Shown: piece by piece, positions 30,290-43,600 of the stretch
Position numbering within the stretch: the stretch's first letter is position 1
Layout: the number at the start of each line of letters is the position of its first letter
Origin: Diphasiastrum complanatum
Lineage: Eukaryota; Streptophyta; Lycopodiopsida; Lycopodiales; Lycopodiaceae
Length of the DNA: 64,000 nucleotides
Direction of reading: 5' to 3'
Assembly: GCA_029204225.1 (NCBI GenBank)
Contig: CM055099.1
Span: 68,803,349 to 68,867,348, forward strand
The notes under the pieces: generated by a model
Database searches by the model: none
Told to the model about the DNA's origin: nothing
What the model saw: the letters and a program-made list of their open reading frames with translations, nothing else
Translations under genes and position numbers: made by a program

Positions 30290-33200
30290 TGTTTGTGCAG
30301 CTCATCGGACGGAGAATCTAGTGATGAGGGCAGAAATGTCAATAAGGTAAGTCAATATACCATATTCTACAATGATTTTTTTGCAAGTTTACTATTATCG
30401 ATTTTTGCAAGAAACAACATAATTACAATTTTTTGTAGGCAATTATTATCAAGAACGAATGTGGTGCACGTACGTCAGATGTGACGGTGGGCAAGTGATG
30501 CGTCAAAGACGCACTGTCAATGATCACTTGTGGAAGTATGGAAGTAGAGCGGATGGTCAGACATCAAATCCAAAAGAGATTGAGATTTGCTTTAAAAGCT
30601 AACGCACTTGTTGCATTTATTATATATTTTTAAATATTATAATATCTAGGTAACCATTGACTCTTTTAAATGACACATTCTCTGTCAGTTTGTTTAGACA
30701 CACCATTGAATGTTATTACATGGTCTTGATCCATCCGTATTAAATTCGAAGCAAAGAAAAGTCTTGATACAAATGAGGGAACAAAGAATGAAACAAATAG
30801 AAGAAGGCGCTAGTGGATTGCTGCAAACATCTGATGAGGAAGACGTTGCAGTTGAAGATAATGATAATGAGGTACTGCACGATGAAGTAATGCATGACTT
30901 GTTTGAATCATATTTCACAACCAACAATGAACATGCACACTCAACGGGTGGAGAGAACATGGATGAAAGTGAAGAGTTGCATGACGATGAAAACGAGAGA
31001 TTACTACACAAAGAAGCCGACACTATTTTGTATCCAAGAGCATCTTTTTCTTGACTGGCAACAACAGTTCTCTTTCTAAACTTACAAGTCATGTACAAAT
31101 GGAGTTCTAACAGTGTTAAGTCATTGTTCAGGTAAGCATAAACCATAAATGCATTATACTGTTTGTTAGAATTTAGGGTTATGCATTCATTTTTACAAAC
31201 ACAATATTATTTTGCAGTTTATTACAAAAAATACTTCCAAAAGACAATGTGATGCCAGGAACGCAGAAAGAAGCTCAAAACATGTTGAGCAAGCTTGGAA
31301 TGGATTATGAAAAGATTTATGCATGTCCAAATGACCACATTTTATATAGGGGTGTGCATTAAGAAAAAGATCAATGTCCAACATGTGGCACACCACGATA
31401 CAGAACAGACGTTCAAGGATCGAGTGTGCCACAAAAAGTGTTACGTCATTTTTCAGTCATTCCACAAGTACAACGTTTGTTTTGATGCAGGTCCTTGGCA
31501 CAACTAGTAGATTGGCATGCTAAGAATCGATCTACGGAAACATATTAATGAGCAATGGTCCGAGTTCAAAAATGAACCTCGTCATTTACAATTTGGTTTA
31601 GCAATGGATGGCATAAATCCTTTCGGTGTTCGAGCCTCAACATGGTCCACGTGGCCAATTGTTCATGCTAATTATAATATTCCTCCATGGCTAAGTATAA
31701 AGACGGGACGTTTGTTTCTAACTCTATCGGTTCCAGGAAAATACAACTCAAACCATTGATTGAAAAATTGTCCAAGCTTTGGAATGGTGTCAATGCGTAT
31801 GACATCTCATGGCCTTTGTAAGAAAGAAATTTCACTCTTCGTGGAATTCTAATGTGGACAATGCATGATTATCTCGGTTTGAGTGAATGTTCAGGTATGA
31901 TTAATCTTCGTTTGGATTGTTAATAATAATCATTTGTTCTCGCGACATATTACATCTCATAAATATATTCAAACTTTCTAATGCAATCATAACATCTGAA
32001 TATAAAGCATGCTACATATGTGGGCCAAATTTGGAAAGCCGTCATAGTACAAATTTGTTGAGGAAAGTTTTGTATAAAATTCATCGAAATACCTACCAAT
32101 CGTATTCATCATTTTCAGACAAACCAAAGGCGCTTGTTGGGGAAGACCGAAAGATGGCCCTCTAATCACACCTCCACCCATCCAAATGAGTGTAAAAGAT
32201 TGGTACGATGAGTGGATCAAACAACATGATGTGAACGTTTCTTGGGATAAGTCAATTCCAAGCATGAAGGATTGTCAATATTTCAACGATTACCCTATTG
32301 GAATAGTCTCTTAGTCAATCACCTCTTGGATCCTATGCATATATACAAAAACATGGGTGAATCTATATGGAAACATATAATTGGTGCAAAGGACAGTGTT
32401 GTAGCACGTCAAGACTTGGAGGTGGCTAAGGTGAAGAGACCTTATTGGATTCAAAATGATGAAAGTGGGATGACAAGTACTCCTAGTGTGCCATGGATTC
32501 TAAAAAAGGGAGAGCTCTCACATGTAAAAAATGTCATAAGACAAATAAGAACTCCAACTGGCTATGCACATTCCTTGTGCAACTCTTTCACCAAAGATGA
32601 CAAATTAAGTGGATTGAAATCTCGTGATTGGCTAAAGATACTGTAATTGATTCTTCCGATTGCTATTTGAGGTTGCTTAGGAGACAATTTACGAAGTATT
32701 TTGTACAAATTCACATCAATTGTCAGGTATTTACAAAACTCTTTCGTGACTAGGGACATTAAAAAAAACATGACAATACAAAATGAATGCGTCCCGTTAT
32801 TTGTAATTAATATTTTATGTAATGTTTATCTTGTAGGTGGATCACCTCAAAGGAGATCAAATGAAGTGAAATGCTTTCGAAACAACAAGTAATGATTGAA
32901 ATCGTGTGCTTGCTAGAAAGAGATTTTCCAACTTCTTTCATGGATATACAAGTTCATGTACTTGTGCATTTGGCTAATGAAATTCCCATTGTCAGGCCAG
33001 TGCACACTAGGTGGAAGTTCTACCTTGAGCGTTTTATGAAAGTTCTAAAAGACTTTGTGAGACAAAAGTCAAGGTTAGAAGGTAGCATCGCAGAAGGTTG
33101 GCTTGTTCAAGAATCATTGTTTTACACCACATAATATTTCTCGCAAATACACCCTAGCATGCCAAAGTTATGGCATGTTGAAGAGGACGAGCGCGTTAAA

Positions 33201-34550
33201 GGTGAATTACCTCAAGGAAAAGGAGTCGTAAGAAAAATGTCAGTGTTGTTACGTGAAAAAATTGGCACGTTCATTTTATACAATTGTGAAAGAATGGACA
33301 AGTGGATTTAGAAGTATGAAGAAGCCAAAAAGGAGAGAAGTCTGGCCTTGAGACGAAACAGGAGAAGGAATAGGACGGTGACTCACCATTTGCATGAGAA
33401 TGACGAGCCATTAGAACAATTACCTTCTCAATGCACATGTGAATGGATCTACGATACTCTCAAAAAAGCAACGAAAAATGGTGAACACATGACAGAACAA
33501 GAGTGGGAATTCGCTCGCAATTCTTCATGGCAAGTAAGTAATGTTTCAATTTGAAAACGGTAATATAAATTTGTTTATTATATTTTCTAGTTCAAAATCC
33601 TAAACCCTAAAGTGTTCAAGATATGTTGTGCTAATTTTCAAGATATGTTGTGCCAGTAAAAAACAGACAATGCCATGTGGGCATACGGATATGGCTTTCA
33701 TGTTGAGGACATTGACACCAAACGACGCGCATTTGATTGCGGCATAATGACAAACTTTCAACTTGAGAGTCGATCTAGTGCAAATGACACAAACATCATT
33801 TCAGGTGGCCTAGACTATGTCGGCACACTTCAACATATTTATGAGGTCGACTATGAAATAATGGAAAATACTTGATCTTTGATGTGAAATGGTTCAAAGT
33901 TAATTATCGTGGAAACAATGCTACGATTAGAAAGGATGTGTCGAGATTCTTTGCAATCGACTCGACAAAAGTAATACTCATGAATTCATACGACACGTTT
34001 GTATTGCCACGACATTGTGAACATGTATAACTACCTTGCAAATTGCACTATATTTTATGTGACTTTTTTGTTCGATCGCTTTGAACACAAATTTTGATCA
34101 CATTGTGCCTTGATTTTATTTGTCTATTGTAGATCATATTTCATCCGGATCGATTATCCCCTTAGTGGTTATGTGTCGTCCAACTCAATACAAGATCACG
34201 ACGTGCATCATATATGTCAAACGGCTTGCATGAGGAACCGAAAATTGAGCCAAAACCCTTGATCGAGCAAGAAATCCAAGTTTCATTTGATGCTGAAATC
34301 ACTAAAAAAGAAATCGCAAATGAAAATATGAACATAGAAAGGCAATCGCCGATGAGAATGCCACGTTTCGATGAAGAATGGCCAAAGGAAGAAAGTGACG
34401 ATGAAGATGATCATAGTTCTTATACTCATAGGCGAAGAAATTTACGATTGCACTTAGAATTAGATTCAGATGAGTGTATGGACTTAGATAATGACGAGAA
34501 TAAGGCACTATTTGATGAGCAATGTAATGAGAATATTGACTTATAGTATT
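30290..34550 (+). pseudogene. CACTA (En/Spm) transposase relic: TNP2-like, DUF4218- and DUF4216-like parts
   Basis: Plus-strand pieces in several frames follow the CACTA transposase order. There is an N-terminal segment (MRQRRTVNDHLWKYG, about 30508), an acidic exon (30710-31054), LPKDNVMPGTQKEAQNML and YEKIYACPNDHILYRGVH (31225-31365), CPTCGTPRYRTD and PQKVLRHFSVIPQVQRLF (31375-31490). These are followed by LQFGLAMDGINPFGVRAST (31590-31645), NYNIPPWLSIKTG, and LLDPMHIYKNMGESIWKHIIG (32330-32385), which belong to the TNP2 core. Then come KLSGLKSRDW...CLLERDFPTSFMDIQVHVLVHLANEI (32600-33000, DUF4218) and FDVKWFKVNYRGNNA (33875-33920, DUF4216). An acidic C-terminal frame ends at 34546. Some gaps may be introns, but stops and frame changes indicate decay. 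Confidence 0.88.
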
Positions 34551-34639
34551 GACTCACAATTCAAATGTTATTACAAGACTGCTTGCACTAGTATCACAAA
34601 GATTGTGTGCATACTATTGGCATGACCTCAAGTTTCAAC

Positions 34640-34800
34640 TTTGAGTATTCAAGTATGTACTGTGGACCTAAGTTGCACCCCCTTATGGAACATTGCATTT
34701 CGGAACGGATCCGGGTTCCAAAAAGCTGCATTCCAGAACAAAAGGGTCATGCGTTCCGGAACGCTATTGGATTCCGGAACCTGGCTAGTTGGATTGTGTT
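34640..34800. repeat. Cluster of TTCCGGAAC-type words
   Basis: TTTCGGAACGG, GGGTTCC, ATTCCAGAAC, GTTCCGGAACG and ATTCCGGAACC occur within about 100 bp in both orientations. They may be transposase-binding subterminal repeats of a DNA transposon, but no terminal repeat was identified beside them. Confidence 0.45.
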
Positions 34801-35490
34801 TGAAGTTGACTGAATGTTAGTTGATGGGTTGTGGACCCGAGCAAACCCATTAAGTTGTTTTTTGGATAGATAAGAGGAATAGCACATAATATATTTTGAT
34901 GGACTTGGATATGATATTAGGGTTTTCTCACTCCTACACTCAACCAAATCAAACCTCATTAGCCTCAACCAAACCTCATTAGCCTCACCGATTAATAAGA
35001 AATACCAATGATGATTTAATAAGAGTTACCCTCAAATCTCTTTTTTTGTCACACACTCTTCATATCTCTATCACCAAAGAGGATTGTGAGGAGAAAGGGA
35101 GTTTTCAATTGAGGAGCAAAGGAGCTAATGAGCGATTTTCAAGAGGAGGAGCTATCATCGTTGTTGATTGTGAGAAGCATAGGGGGTGCTAGCTAAGGGG
35201 TAGAGTAGATGATGTTATGCGGGCTCTCAAGAAACACACACACACATGCAAGGTGCGTCGACCCCTTGAGTATTGCGAAGAAAATTGAGCATGAAATTTC
35301 AACCACGTATGATTAAGTGAACTGAACACTTAGGAGATTGTGAGATACCTTTTTAGCTATATATACCAACACACGTCTTAAACTACTGAATGAGGCAAAA
35401 TGGACCGCCATGGCTTACCATGAACGTATGTTAGACTACAAAGACTAGGACCTATGGCTTTGATATTTGATGATCGTAGATATGAGACGA
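34801..35490. other. No gene recognised
   Basis: The stretch is AT-rich with a short CA repeat (35232-35246) and no coding or RNA signature. It sits between CACTA transposase remains and a copia LTR and could be either CACTA interior or older sequence. Confidence 0.3.
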
Positions 35491-36432
35491 TGTTGTCATA
35501 AAAATGGTGCTCATGAGCGCAGCGGAAGCTCGGTTGCTCAGAGCGTAGGCGTGTAGGAACGAAAACACAATAATTAGCAGCATAAATATTCAATTAGAAG
35601 AATTCATAAAGATTGCGCAAATAAACGACGCAGTAGTGAGACAAAAATTGCACTCTGATAAATATCAACAGTGAGTACAATGGCTTGAAGTAATAACTTC
35701 AGCTTGCTGAGCGTGATAACGGTGGCTACAGATAACTCTAATTGAAAGAGAAATTCAATTAACTCTTACATAGCTTGATTCAACTAATATATATATTTAC
35801 AAGTGTTGAGAGAAAATATCTTACAAGCCTTTAAGGCTATTTACGCCAGTCTATGTATATGTACAAAGTTGGTAACCGCTTCACCGCCTTTTGGATATTT
35901 GGTTGTCCAGCTATTTTTAGGGTTGTTGATACATTTGGCGACGTCGGTTTGCCAATGTAGAAAAATGCGAAAAAGCAGAAAAACTCGAAGGTGCCTTTAG
36001 ACTGAAGGTGTGTAAATCCTGAAGATGCCCTTAGTTTTAAGATAGCGAAAAAGACGAAGGTGCCTTAGTTTAAGGTAGCGAAAAAGACGAAGGTGCCTTA
36101 GTTTTAAGACAGCGAAAAAGACAAAGGTGTCTTAAAATAGTTTTAAGACATTCTGGATTTTTGTCGCATTTTTCGCAAAGAGGCAAAAAAGACAAAGGTG
36201 GTCCAGAAATGGTTTCCAAGTCATTCTGGCCAGTGTGTTGCATTTTTGGTGAAGGCACGAAAAAAGGCCGAAGAAGGCGGAAAAGCATAAGGTGCCTTAA
36301 ATCGTTTTAAGGCATAAATGGGAAAAACTTAAAAGGGAAAAATGTGAAGCTTCAAAATCATATTGTTGGCCTTCTGTTTTCAAGATGCTCATTACTTAAT
36401 GATTTTTAAGACTGAGCATAAGAAATCTAACA
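35491..36432 (-). mobile_element. Copia LTR (942 bp) of a third family, with internal tandem repeats
   Basis: The plus-strand ends are TGTTGTCAT...ATCTAACA, directly followed by CTCCCCCTTA (36433-36442), the complement of a polypurine tract. Between 36030 and 36135 the unit GCGAAAAAGACGAAGGTGCC repeats three to four times with a period of about 42-45 bp. It is the 3' LTR of the deleted element to its right. Confidence 0.75.
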
Positions 36433-37128
36433 CTCCCCCTTAATGAGGATATTGAAAAACTTGATCTTCAGATTTAACATATCGTTAAATATGAGATGTT
36501 GCTCCTTTGATAGAGCCTTTGTGAAGTAATCTGCTGCCATATAGTTTGTTCTGCAAAAAACCAGTTCTACTTCCTTGTTGTGCACTTTCTCTCTAAGGTA
36601 ATGATACTTGATTTTTATATGTTTGCTTCGAGAGTGAATATTCGAGTCTGCTGAGTTTGAAATAAAACTATTTACTATCAAAAATGTGTTGATCTTCTGG
36701 AACTAGGCTCTGGGTGACTGTTTCAGCCCGTAGAGCGCCTTGTAAATTCTGCATACAAGACTCGAAACACTATCTGCTTTAGACATTCTAAGGTTGAAGA
36801 ATTTCTTCCTCAGATGGAGCTTGGATGTAACGTCTCTAATGTTGTAGAGAGTTGCTAGGATGTCCCATGCATCCTTAGCTGTCTGAGCAACACGTATGTG
36901 GCTGATCTGAGTATCCTTGATGTTGAGGGTGATCATGGCAAATGCTTTGCCATCTCTTAGTCTCCACTTGGTAATGATGGCTGCATCACCTCCTGGTTTG
37001 AGCTTTGTGCCATCAATGATGTCCCACAGTTCTTTGGCTAGAAGTATAACCTTCATCTTGAATTTCCAGAGATGGTAGTTATCTCCATCGCGTTTGTCAA
37101 TGAGAGATGAACTGGATGACGGATCCAT
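36433..37128 (-). pseudogene. Miniaturised copia: Gag N-part fused to a scrap of RT and to the RNase H tail
   Basis: On the minus strand from 37128 it reads MDPSSSSSLIDKRDGDNYHLWKFKMKVIL and continues as copia Gag (TAKDAWDILATLYN, LHLRKKFFNLRM). It changes within one codon into YKALYGLKQSPRA, the RT motif, near 36740. After a second break, RSKHIKIKYHYLREKV, CRTNYMAADYFTKALSKEQH gives the RNase H end. Two deletions removed protease, integrase and most of RT and RNase H while the Gag-RT junction stayed in frame. Confidence 0.88.
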
Positions 37129-37231
37129 TTTGGTTGGACTAGATCGTTGGTAGAAACAACGATTGTCTAAATATTGTTGGCTGCGCGTTTGCTAGAAAGT
37201 CGTCTTGATAGAAACAAGACTGATAATCCAC
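37129..37231 (-). other. Leader upstream of the miniaturised copia Gag
   Basis: Non-coding sequence lies upstream (minus strand) of the Gag ATG. A 5' LTR and primer-binding site could not be found before the simple repeats begin, so the 5' end is lost or too decayed. Confidence 0.35.
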
Positions 37232-37760
<529 letters not shown>

Positions 37761-37809
37761 ACATGTAGAATCAGCTAACTAAATTAACAAATAAAAACCT
37801 CCAAAATCT

Positions 37810-37890
37810 GAATCTCCAAGCTCCAAGCTCCAAGCAACAAGCTCCAAGCTCCCCAAGCTCCAACTCCAAGCTCCCCAAGCTCCTCAAGAA
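37810..37890. repeat. CTCCAAG heptamer repeat
   Basis: CTCCAAG and CCCCAAG units are repeated about ten times next to the CACTA terminus. Confidence 0.85.
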
Positions 37891-37894
37891 ATAC

Positions 37895-38277
37895 GAACAT
37901 AGTGTCGGGATCCGACATCCGTAGGGTCCGTTAGATTCCGACATAATTTTTAGAAGCCAAAACGTCCAATCATCGACACAGATTGCTGATTTGGCTGTCG
38001 GAATCCGACATACCTAGATATATGTCAGATTCCGACATCCAACTAGGATGCCAGATCAACGAAAGGATGTCAGAATCCGCGTCACATATTTAATCTGTCG
38101 AATTCCAACATCCAATTTAAAACTATATTCCTGCCAGCTACCGGAGGCAACCGTAGTTTTTTTCTACGGGGGTGCGAGAGAGATGTCGGATACCGACATG
38201 TCGGATTCTGACAATTTATGGGATTTCTTGACCTCCGTCGCAACCACATGTCGGAATGAGCGCATTTTTTAGTAGTG
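37895..38277 (-). mobile_element. CACTA element terminus with palindromic subterminal repeats
   Basis: It ends ATTTTTTAGTAGTG at 38264-38277, i.e. CACTACTAAAAAAT inward. Eight to ten copies of TGTCGGAATCCGACA-like sequence lie in the last 380 bp in both orientations (for example near 37905, 37998, 38025, 38066, 38182, 38196 and 38250). Dense short subterminal repeats beside a CACTA end are the signature of En/Spm elements, where they bind the second element protein. The partner terminus is not certain. Confidence 0.85.
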
Positions 38278-38599
38278 CAAGGCATACAACAAACTCACTT
38301 AGGATGAGAATTTGTGTACCCTCCAAAGCAATGGAAATCATCGTACTTTATGAGATACTTCTAAGACATGACAATGTTGTAACATTCGAAAGGAACAGTA
38401 TAGTCACTTATAGGTCTACATTTACATGGCAACAAGTTGCTTGAACAAAGTCTACTGATGCCCCGAAGTATATGAATGCCTTGGATGGTGTTTCAAACAA
38501 TCATAACATGTAAAATGCAATAAATGTCAGTCAAGATAGAATTCATGTGAAACTAAACATAAAGGAGCTTTGATTATAAGATGACTATATTGTTGAAAA
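38278..38599. other. No feature recognised
   Basis: AT-rich flank outside the CACTA end. No repeat or gene signature was seen. Confidence 0.3.
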
Positions 38600-39150
38600 A
38601 CACATTTGTTTCATGCTTAAAGCAACTAATCTAAGTGTGTGCCATTGATCCTTAGATGCAACAATTGTAATGGAATAATTAAACATGGTGAATATTGAAT
38701 ATAGAAGGAATATTGTGATAGGTCTTCCAAGTTCCTTAAGTGGCATCAATCATGTTTGTGAGTCTTGTGTTGTAAGAAAACCCAATTTACTTAAATATGA
38801 CTTTTCAGGCTTCATCATGTTAGCCAAACAAAAGATATCGTAGAGAATCTTTTGCTCCTTGTGTTGCCACAAGAAGTTCCAATTCTACCGTGTACACAAA
38901 TTTATTACTGATGATCCTAAAATTGTTCAGAGGAAATTGCAACATATTTATGAGAGGGTTTTAAAATTGAAGGGCAAATATGATTTTATAGAATCATTGT
39001 AGCCCAATAAAACTGTGAATCTTCCATTTCCTTAACAAACTATTTAGCCAGTCAACAAAAATAGAGAGAGGGATCGAGACCATCTTGTCTATTGGTATGC
39101 TCTTTATACTTCTACAAGAGACAAAGCATGACATGCCTAATTGCACTTTC
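38600..39150 (+). pseudogene. Heavily decayed copia pre-integrase/integrase fragment
   Basis: The plus strand around 38720-38800 reads GLPSSLSGINHVCESCVVRKPN, matching the spacing of the copia HHCC finger end (GLP...CxxC...GK). A possible integrase continuation (SFAPCVATRSSNS) follows at about 38850. The histidine half of the finger was not seen. Confidence 0.4.
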
Positions 39151-39529
39151 TCCTTGGTAACTAATGATTGGTGAGCTTGTTTAGCGTTTAGAAAACCTTA
39201 TGTTTGCTTTATGAACTAGGGCTCTCTTGATGCTAAAACTAAGACTATTGGCTAATGTTCACTATAATCTACTCTCTTGTATTATCTTTAGAATTGGAAA
39301 AGGCAGACAAGAATTGGAGACTTTATGTGAGATATAAAAGGTAAGATTAATGTGGACATCCACTCTTTAAAGAATCATTATAAAGCCAATTAAATGATAT
39401 AATTATTTCACAGTACGCGCACTATACATTTTTTGCAACATAGATTTAAATAATACTTGGAGATGCTATTTACAAGATTTCCAACACGGTCAAGCTTTAT
39501 TTGTGACCAATGTTTGAGCCCAAATTCCA

Positions 39530-39770
39530 TCATCTTAGAAGACACTCTAGTCCAAGTTGGTCAAGGTGGGAGACCATGCACAATATGTAAATTGTAGATC
39601 CCCATTCATAGCTAGAGGTTTTGGATGTGTGATTCGAACTAGGGTCTTCGTGCACCCACCAATTAGTCTCATCCAGCTCAACTACTATAGGGTGTTCGTG
39701 CACCCACCAATTAGTCTCATCTAGCTCAACTACTATGATAGGGAACACTCAAATGAACTTTTCACCCTAT
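39530..39770 (-). repeat. Possible tRNA-derived SINE with a duplicated A-box region
   Basis: The minus strand has TAGTTGAGCTGG (A-box-like) and TAGTTCGAATCAC (B-box-like). A 48-bp segment containing the A-box part (AGGGTGTTCGTGCACCCACC...) is present twice in tandem (about 39652-39699 and 39700-39746). No target duplication was found. Confidence 0.45.
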
Positions 39771-40399
39771 TCTTAGTCAACAATTTTTGGAGGGTTTTGG
39801 GGTGCGGTTGCATGTACCCCTCTCACCCCATCAATGAGACATCACAAAATTTTAAATAGGTTCAAGTTGCCTTTCTTTATGAATTGCAATTGCCTCAGCT
39901 ACTTATGGGGTGAGGGGGGGTTTGAAGCCTCCATGTTTTACAAATTCTCCAGCTCCTCATGTCTCATGCATATGCTACAAATTGCTCTAGTAGGCCACAT
40001 GCTTCTTTTGCAAGTTTTGTTTTTCACCTCTTTCTTCCTGGTCGAAGCCTAGAAAAGACGTGAGACCTGCGAGTGACGAGGAAGCCAACAAGGTGATTCT
40101 TCAATGGGTTGCGAATAGCGAGGGCCTTTGCACTGCCCAATCATTTGCTTTATCCAGACGTCAGGGGGTCACCTGGTAACATGAAAGGAGGCCTTTATCA
40201 GACTTTGCAACGATAAAAGAGAGGCCATTTGTTGATGAACATTTCACTTTTAAGGTTCATCCATCCATTTCACAAAATGAATATTCTAAAGTAGTTGACT
40301 TGTAATGACTGATTAGTCCAGTAATTTTTATTAGATTACTAAGTCCGAGCCTAATCTCCACTTAAGGTCTAACTAATCCACCTTAAGCAGTTTAATTAT
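39771..40399. other. Upstream region of the demethylase gene, no gene
   Basis: Short frames only. No element signature was recognised. Confidence 0.3.
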
Positions 40400-40624
40400 C
40401 TCTGAGCGGAGGCTTAAGGAGCCGCCCCGGTCACTTGTGGCCGCACACGGTCCCAGCGAGCGACTGACAGTTCAAATTTGGCGGGTTTCTTGAATATTAC
40501 CGCCACGTGTAGGCTGTGGCCAAGCAGTCACTGCTCATAGGCGGTGGATTCAAGCTGCGCTTAAGCTTAAGCGTCTAAGCTTTTGTCGAAAAGCTCTCTG
40601 CTGCATTTTTGTACTCTCTGTGTC
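40400..40624 (+). promoter_or_regulatory. Probable promoter/5' UTR of the JmjC gene
   Basis: The G+C content is locally higher than in the flanks. A G-box-type CCACGTGT lies at 40503-40510, with CT-rich text just before the ATG. No convincing TATA box was found. The assignment rests mainly on its position before exon 1. Confidence 0.4.
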
Positions 40625-43600
40625 ATGGCGATGGCGTTCGTGGAGGATGAGATGCGTCCAGGTATTTTGGCTTCGTATTTGCCTGCTTTTGCTTTTCCTT
40701 TCTGGTTCTGGATGTGCTATTTTCTATTATCTGAAATCGTAGCCCCGTTAATCTTTCACATTGTGGCTTTTGCTGCGTTGAATTCGGTGAATTCTTGTAT
40801 CAGAATGAAGGAAAATATAGCCATCTCCTTGGATCTACATGCTGTAATTCTATTCTCACATTGCGGCCAAAAGGCATCTGTAGTGTCTTTTTGGTTTCTG
40901 CTCTATCGAATGTATCTTTGTGTCTTTTAGTGTATGTAATTGGTTTTCACATGTCATCAATTTCGACATGGAGGTTAGAATACATCTATAGTAATTTTCC
41001 CATCTCCGCACTATGAAATGAATATTATTCCCACATAATGAGGTGTAGTGTATGCAATTGATTTTCACATCCAGGCTAAAACACATCTGTAGTATTTCTC
41101 CATTCTCTGCACAATCAACTGAACATTATATTCGTATGACCTACTGTAATTGCTGTTCACATTGAGGCTAAAACACGTTGCAGTATTTTTCCATTTTCTG
41201 CTTTAGCAACTCAATAAGATCTTCGTGAATTGAATGTAAGATGCATCGTTTCCTAAAGTAAGAAACATCTGTAATGTTTTCCCCATTTTCTGCACTATCA
41301 ACTGAATCCTATCTTCGTATGACCTGCTCTAATTTATTTCTTGAAAACACATCTGTAGTGTTTTTCCATTTTCTGCACTATCAACTTGATTATTTTCGTA
41401 TGACCTGCTGTAATCTATTTTCACATGATGGCTAAGATATATGTTTAATATTCTTTCATTTTCTGCGCTATCAACAGAATATTATCTTTGTATGACCTGC
41501 TGTATTTGATTTTCACATTGAGGATAAAACACATCTTTAGTATCTGTTCATTTTCTGCTCTATCAAGTAAATATTATCTTCTTATAATAGGATACATCGT
41601 TCACTGTACGTAGATGATAGTGCTTTGTTGACGCTTTAGTTCCTTGCTATGTGCTCCTTGCTGTATGCTCTTTTATATATATTTTTGCCAGATTATATTG
41701 CTAATATGCATGCACATAGAAGAATTTTTATGCTCCATTCTTCGCCACATTTCTACAGTTCAGAAATTTGAAGTCCATGCGCACTGAGATGTGGCCTAAG
41801 CTTTAATTAAGGCCTCCTTTTCACTCGAAACTTACATGCTTGGACTGTGCTGTTTTGAAGCGTGGTATTATAACAGTTTAGTACTCTTCTGAATTTGTTA
41901 GCCCTGAGCCCTCTAAAAGTGTCGAATAATACTGTATTACTGAAAAATCAGCATGTTTTGCAGATTGTCAACTCATTAAAAACCTAAAGAACTCAACATC
42001 ACAAAGGTCTGATTTCCTCTGCTGGAAGTCAGGAGTTTGAACCATTTGTTTCAATTAATTATTTTAGAAAAAAATAAGAGATTGGTTGACAATTATACAA
42101 ATTCTGATTCCTATTAGCCACTCAAAAGGACATCGAGATAAAAAAAAATGCTTCACATTGTTTTGATTCAGGCCTAATGTTAATCCAAGTTATGTTTTCA
42201 TATGTTTTCAAGTGGCTTTGGTAGGCTCTCTAACTGCAAGAGAGGAGAGCAGGTTTGTCACTGTTGTACATGAACTCTTAGAGAATATTGATTTTCTGTG
42301 TCAGACTATTCAGCGGAGCCAAGCATGTCCTACAAGACAAGTGTAGCAACCTCATTATTTTCTCAGGGAAAGGTAACTACTTCACATTTGATTTCAAGTT
42401 TTACATCTGGGTTTAGTGTTTATGTAATACTAGTTATCTAAAAACCTTTTGTGATGGTATCCTATGATAAATGTGAATCTTAATGAATCCTTTTTCTCTT
42501 TTATCTCTTTTATGTTCTCATTTGTGATTGGAGTAGAACTCTTGACCTCTAATAGAGGAAAGGAGGTTTTCACCAACGTGCCACTTATTGGGTGATAATT
42601 TTGATGAGATTTTGCGTGTTGGTTATTGCCACAAGCAGGAAGCATATAAAAATGGCACTTTTCAAATAGACGCCGAAGTTAAATTACAAGTTTTTTTGGA
42701 TGATTCACCATCAGAGTAAGTAACATTTCCACATTTCATTGTTTTTGTTGTTACTTTGTATACCAGTTTGACTTGATTTGACGCTTGGCAAAGTGTGTGA
42801 GTTTCTCTTGGTACTAATCTTTTGGGGAGTCCTCACACATTTGGTGGGTGGCATCCCAGTACTTGGCCTACATGGCCCAATGACCAATTCTCCAACAAGA
42901 TAATGGTTGTGTGGATGTTGTTCTATACATAGAAATGATGAGTCGCTTGCTAGTGCAGATTGCGGTCCACCTTTGCACATGGCAACTTGTCAACATCTGA
43001 TATGAAGCTCCAACTTAGAAGCAAGGGTGATCAGAATACACAAAGTTTGAATGTCGAGAATGAAGGTAGTGTTGAAGATGATAATGACAAGAAAAGGCTC
43101 GAAGGGAAAGAATTGACAGGGAGTTATTCAGGTAAATAGTCTCGTAGAAAAGGGTTACAACCTTTTGAATTGAGATATTGTGTGTTTGCAAAAGTGAAAA
43201 TTGAGCTTTTAAATTTGCATTGTTTGTTTTGTGAATTCTATGATATTTGAGAGTTGGATGCAGGTAATCTTGAAACTGGATCAGTTGAAAACATTGATGT
43301 CACTGCATCTCAACGGTGAGCCTTTCTTTTCTTGGCTTGAAAAAAACTTTTCCAAAGTTACTCAATGTAAACTTTTATATAAATTGTTTGGATCCTCCTC
43401 CTTGATAGGTTAGGCTTCAATAAGTTGTTATCAATTGTGTTATGTATGATAAGGGCTTTGCAATGATTTTGTTATCACTTATGTAAAAATGGTTTCATTT
43501 GGTGTGCCTAGGTAGTGCTTAGATTGATTTACAAATTTTGTCTCACTTGATGCACTTACAAGGTTTCACTTTGATCAGAATAGAAAACTCCTATAGTAAT

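Noticed and set aside
41980-42060. A second intronic SINE (GGAGTTTGAACC B-box-like)
   Set aside because: Only a weak B-box-like word is present, with no A box at proper spacing and no target duplication.
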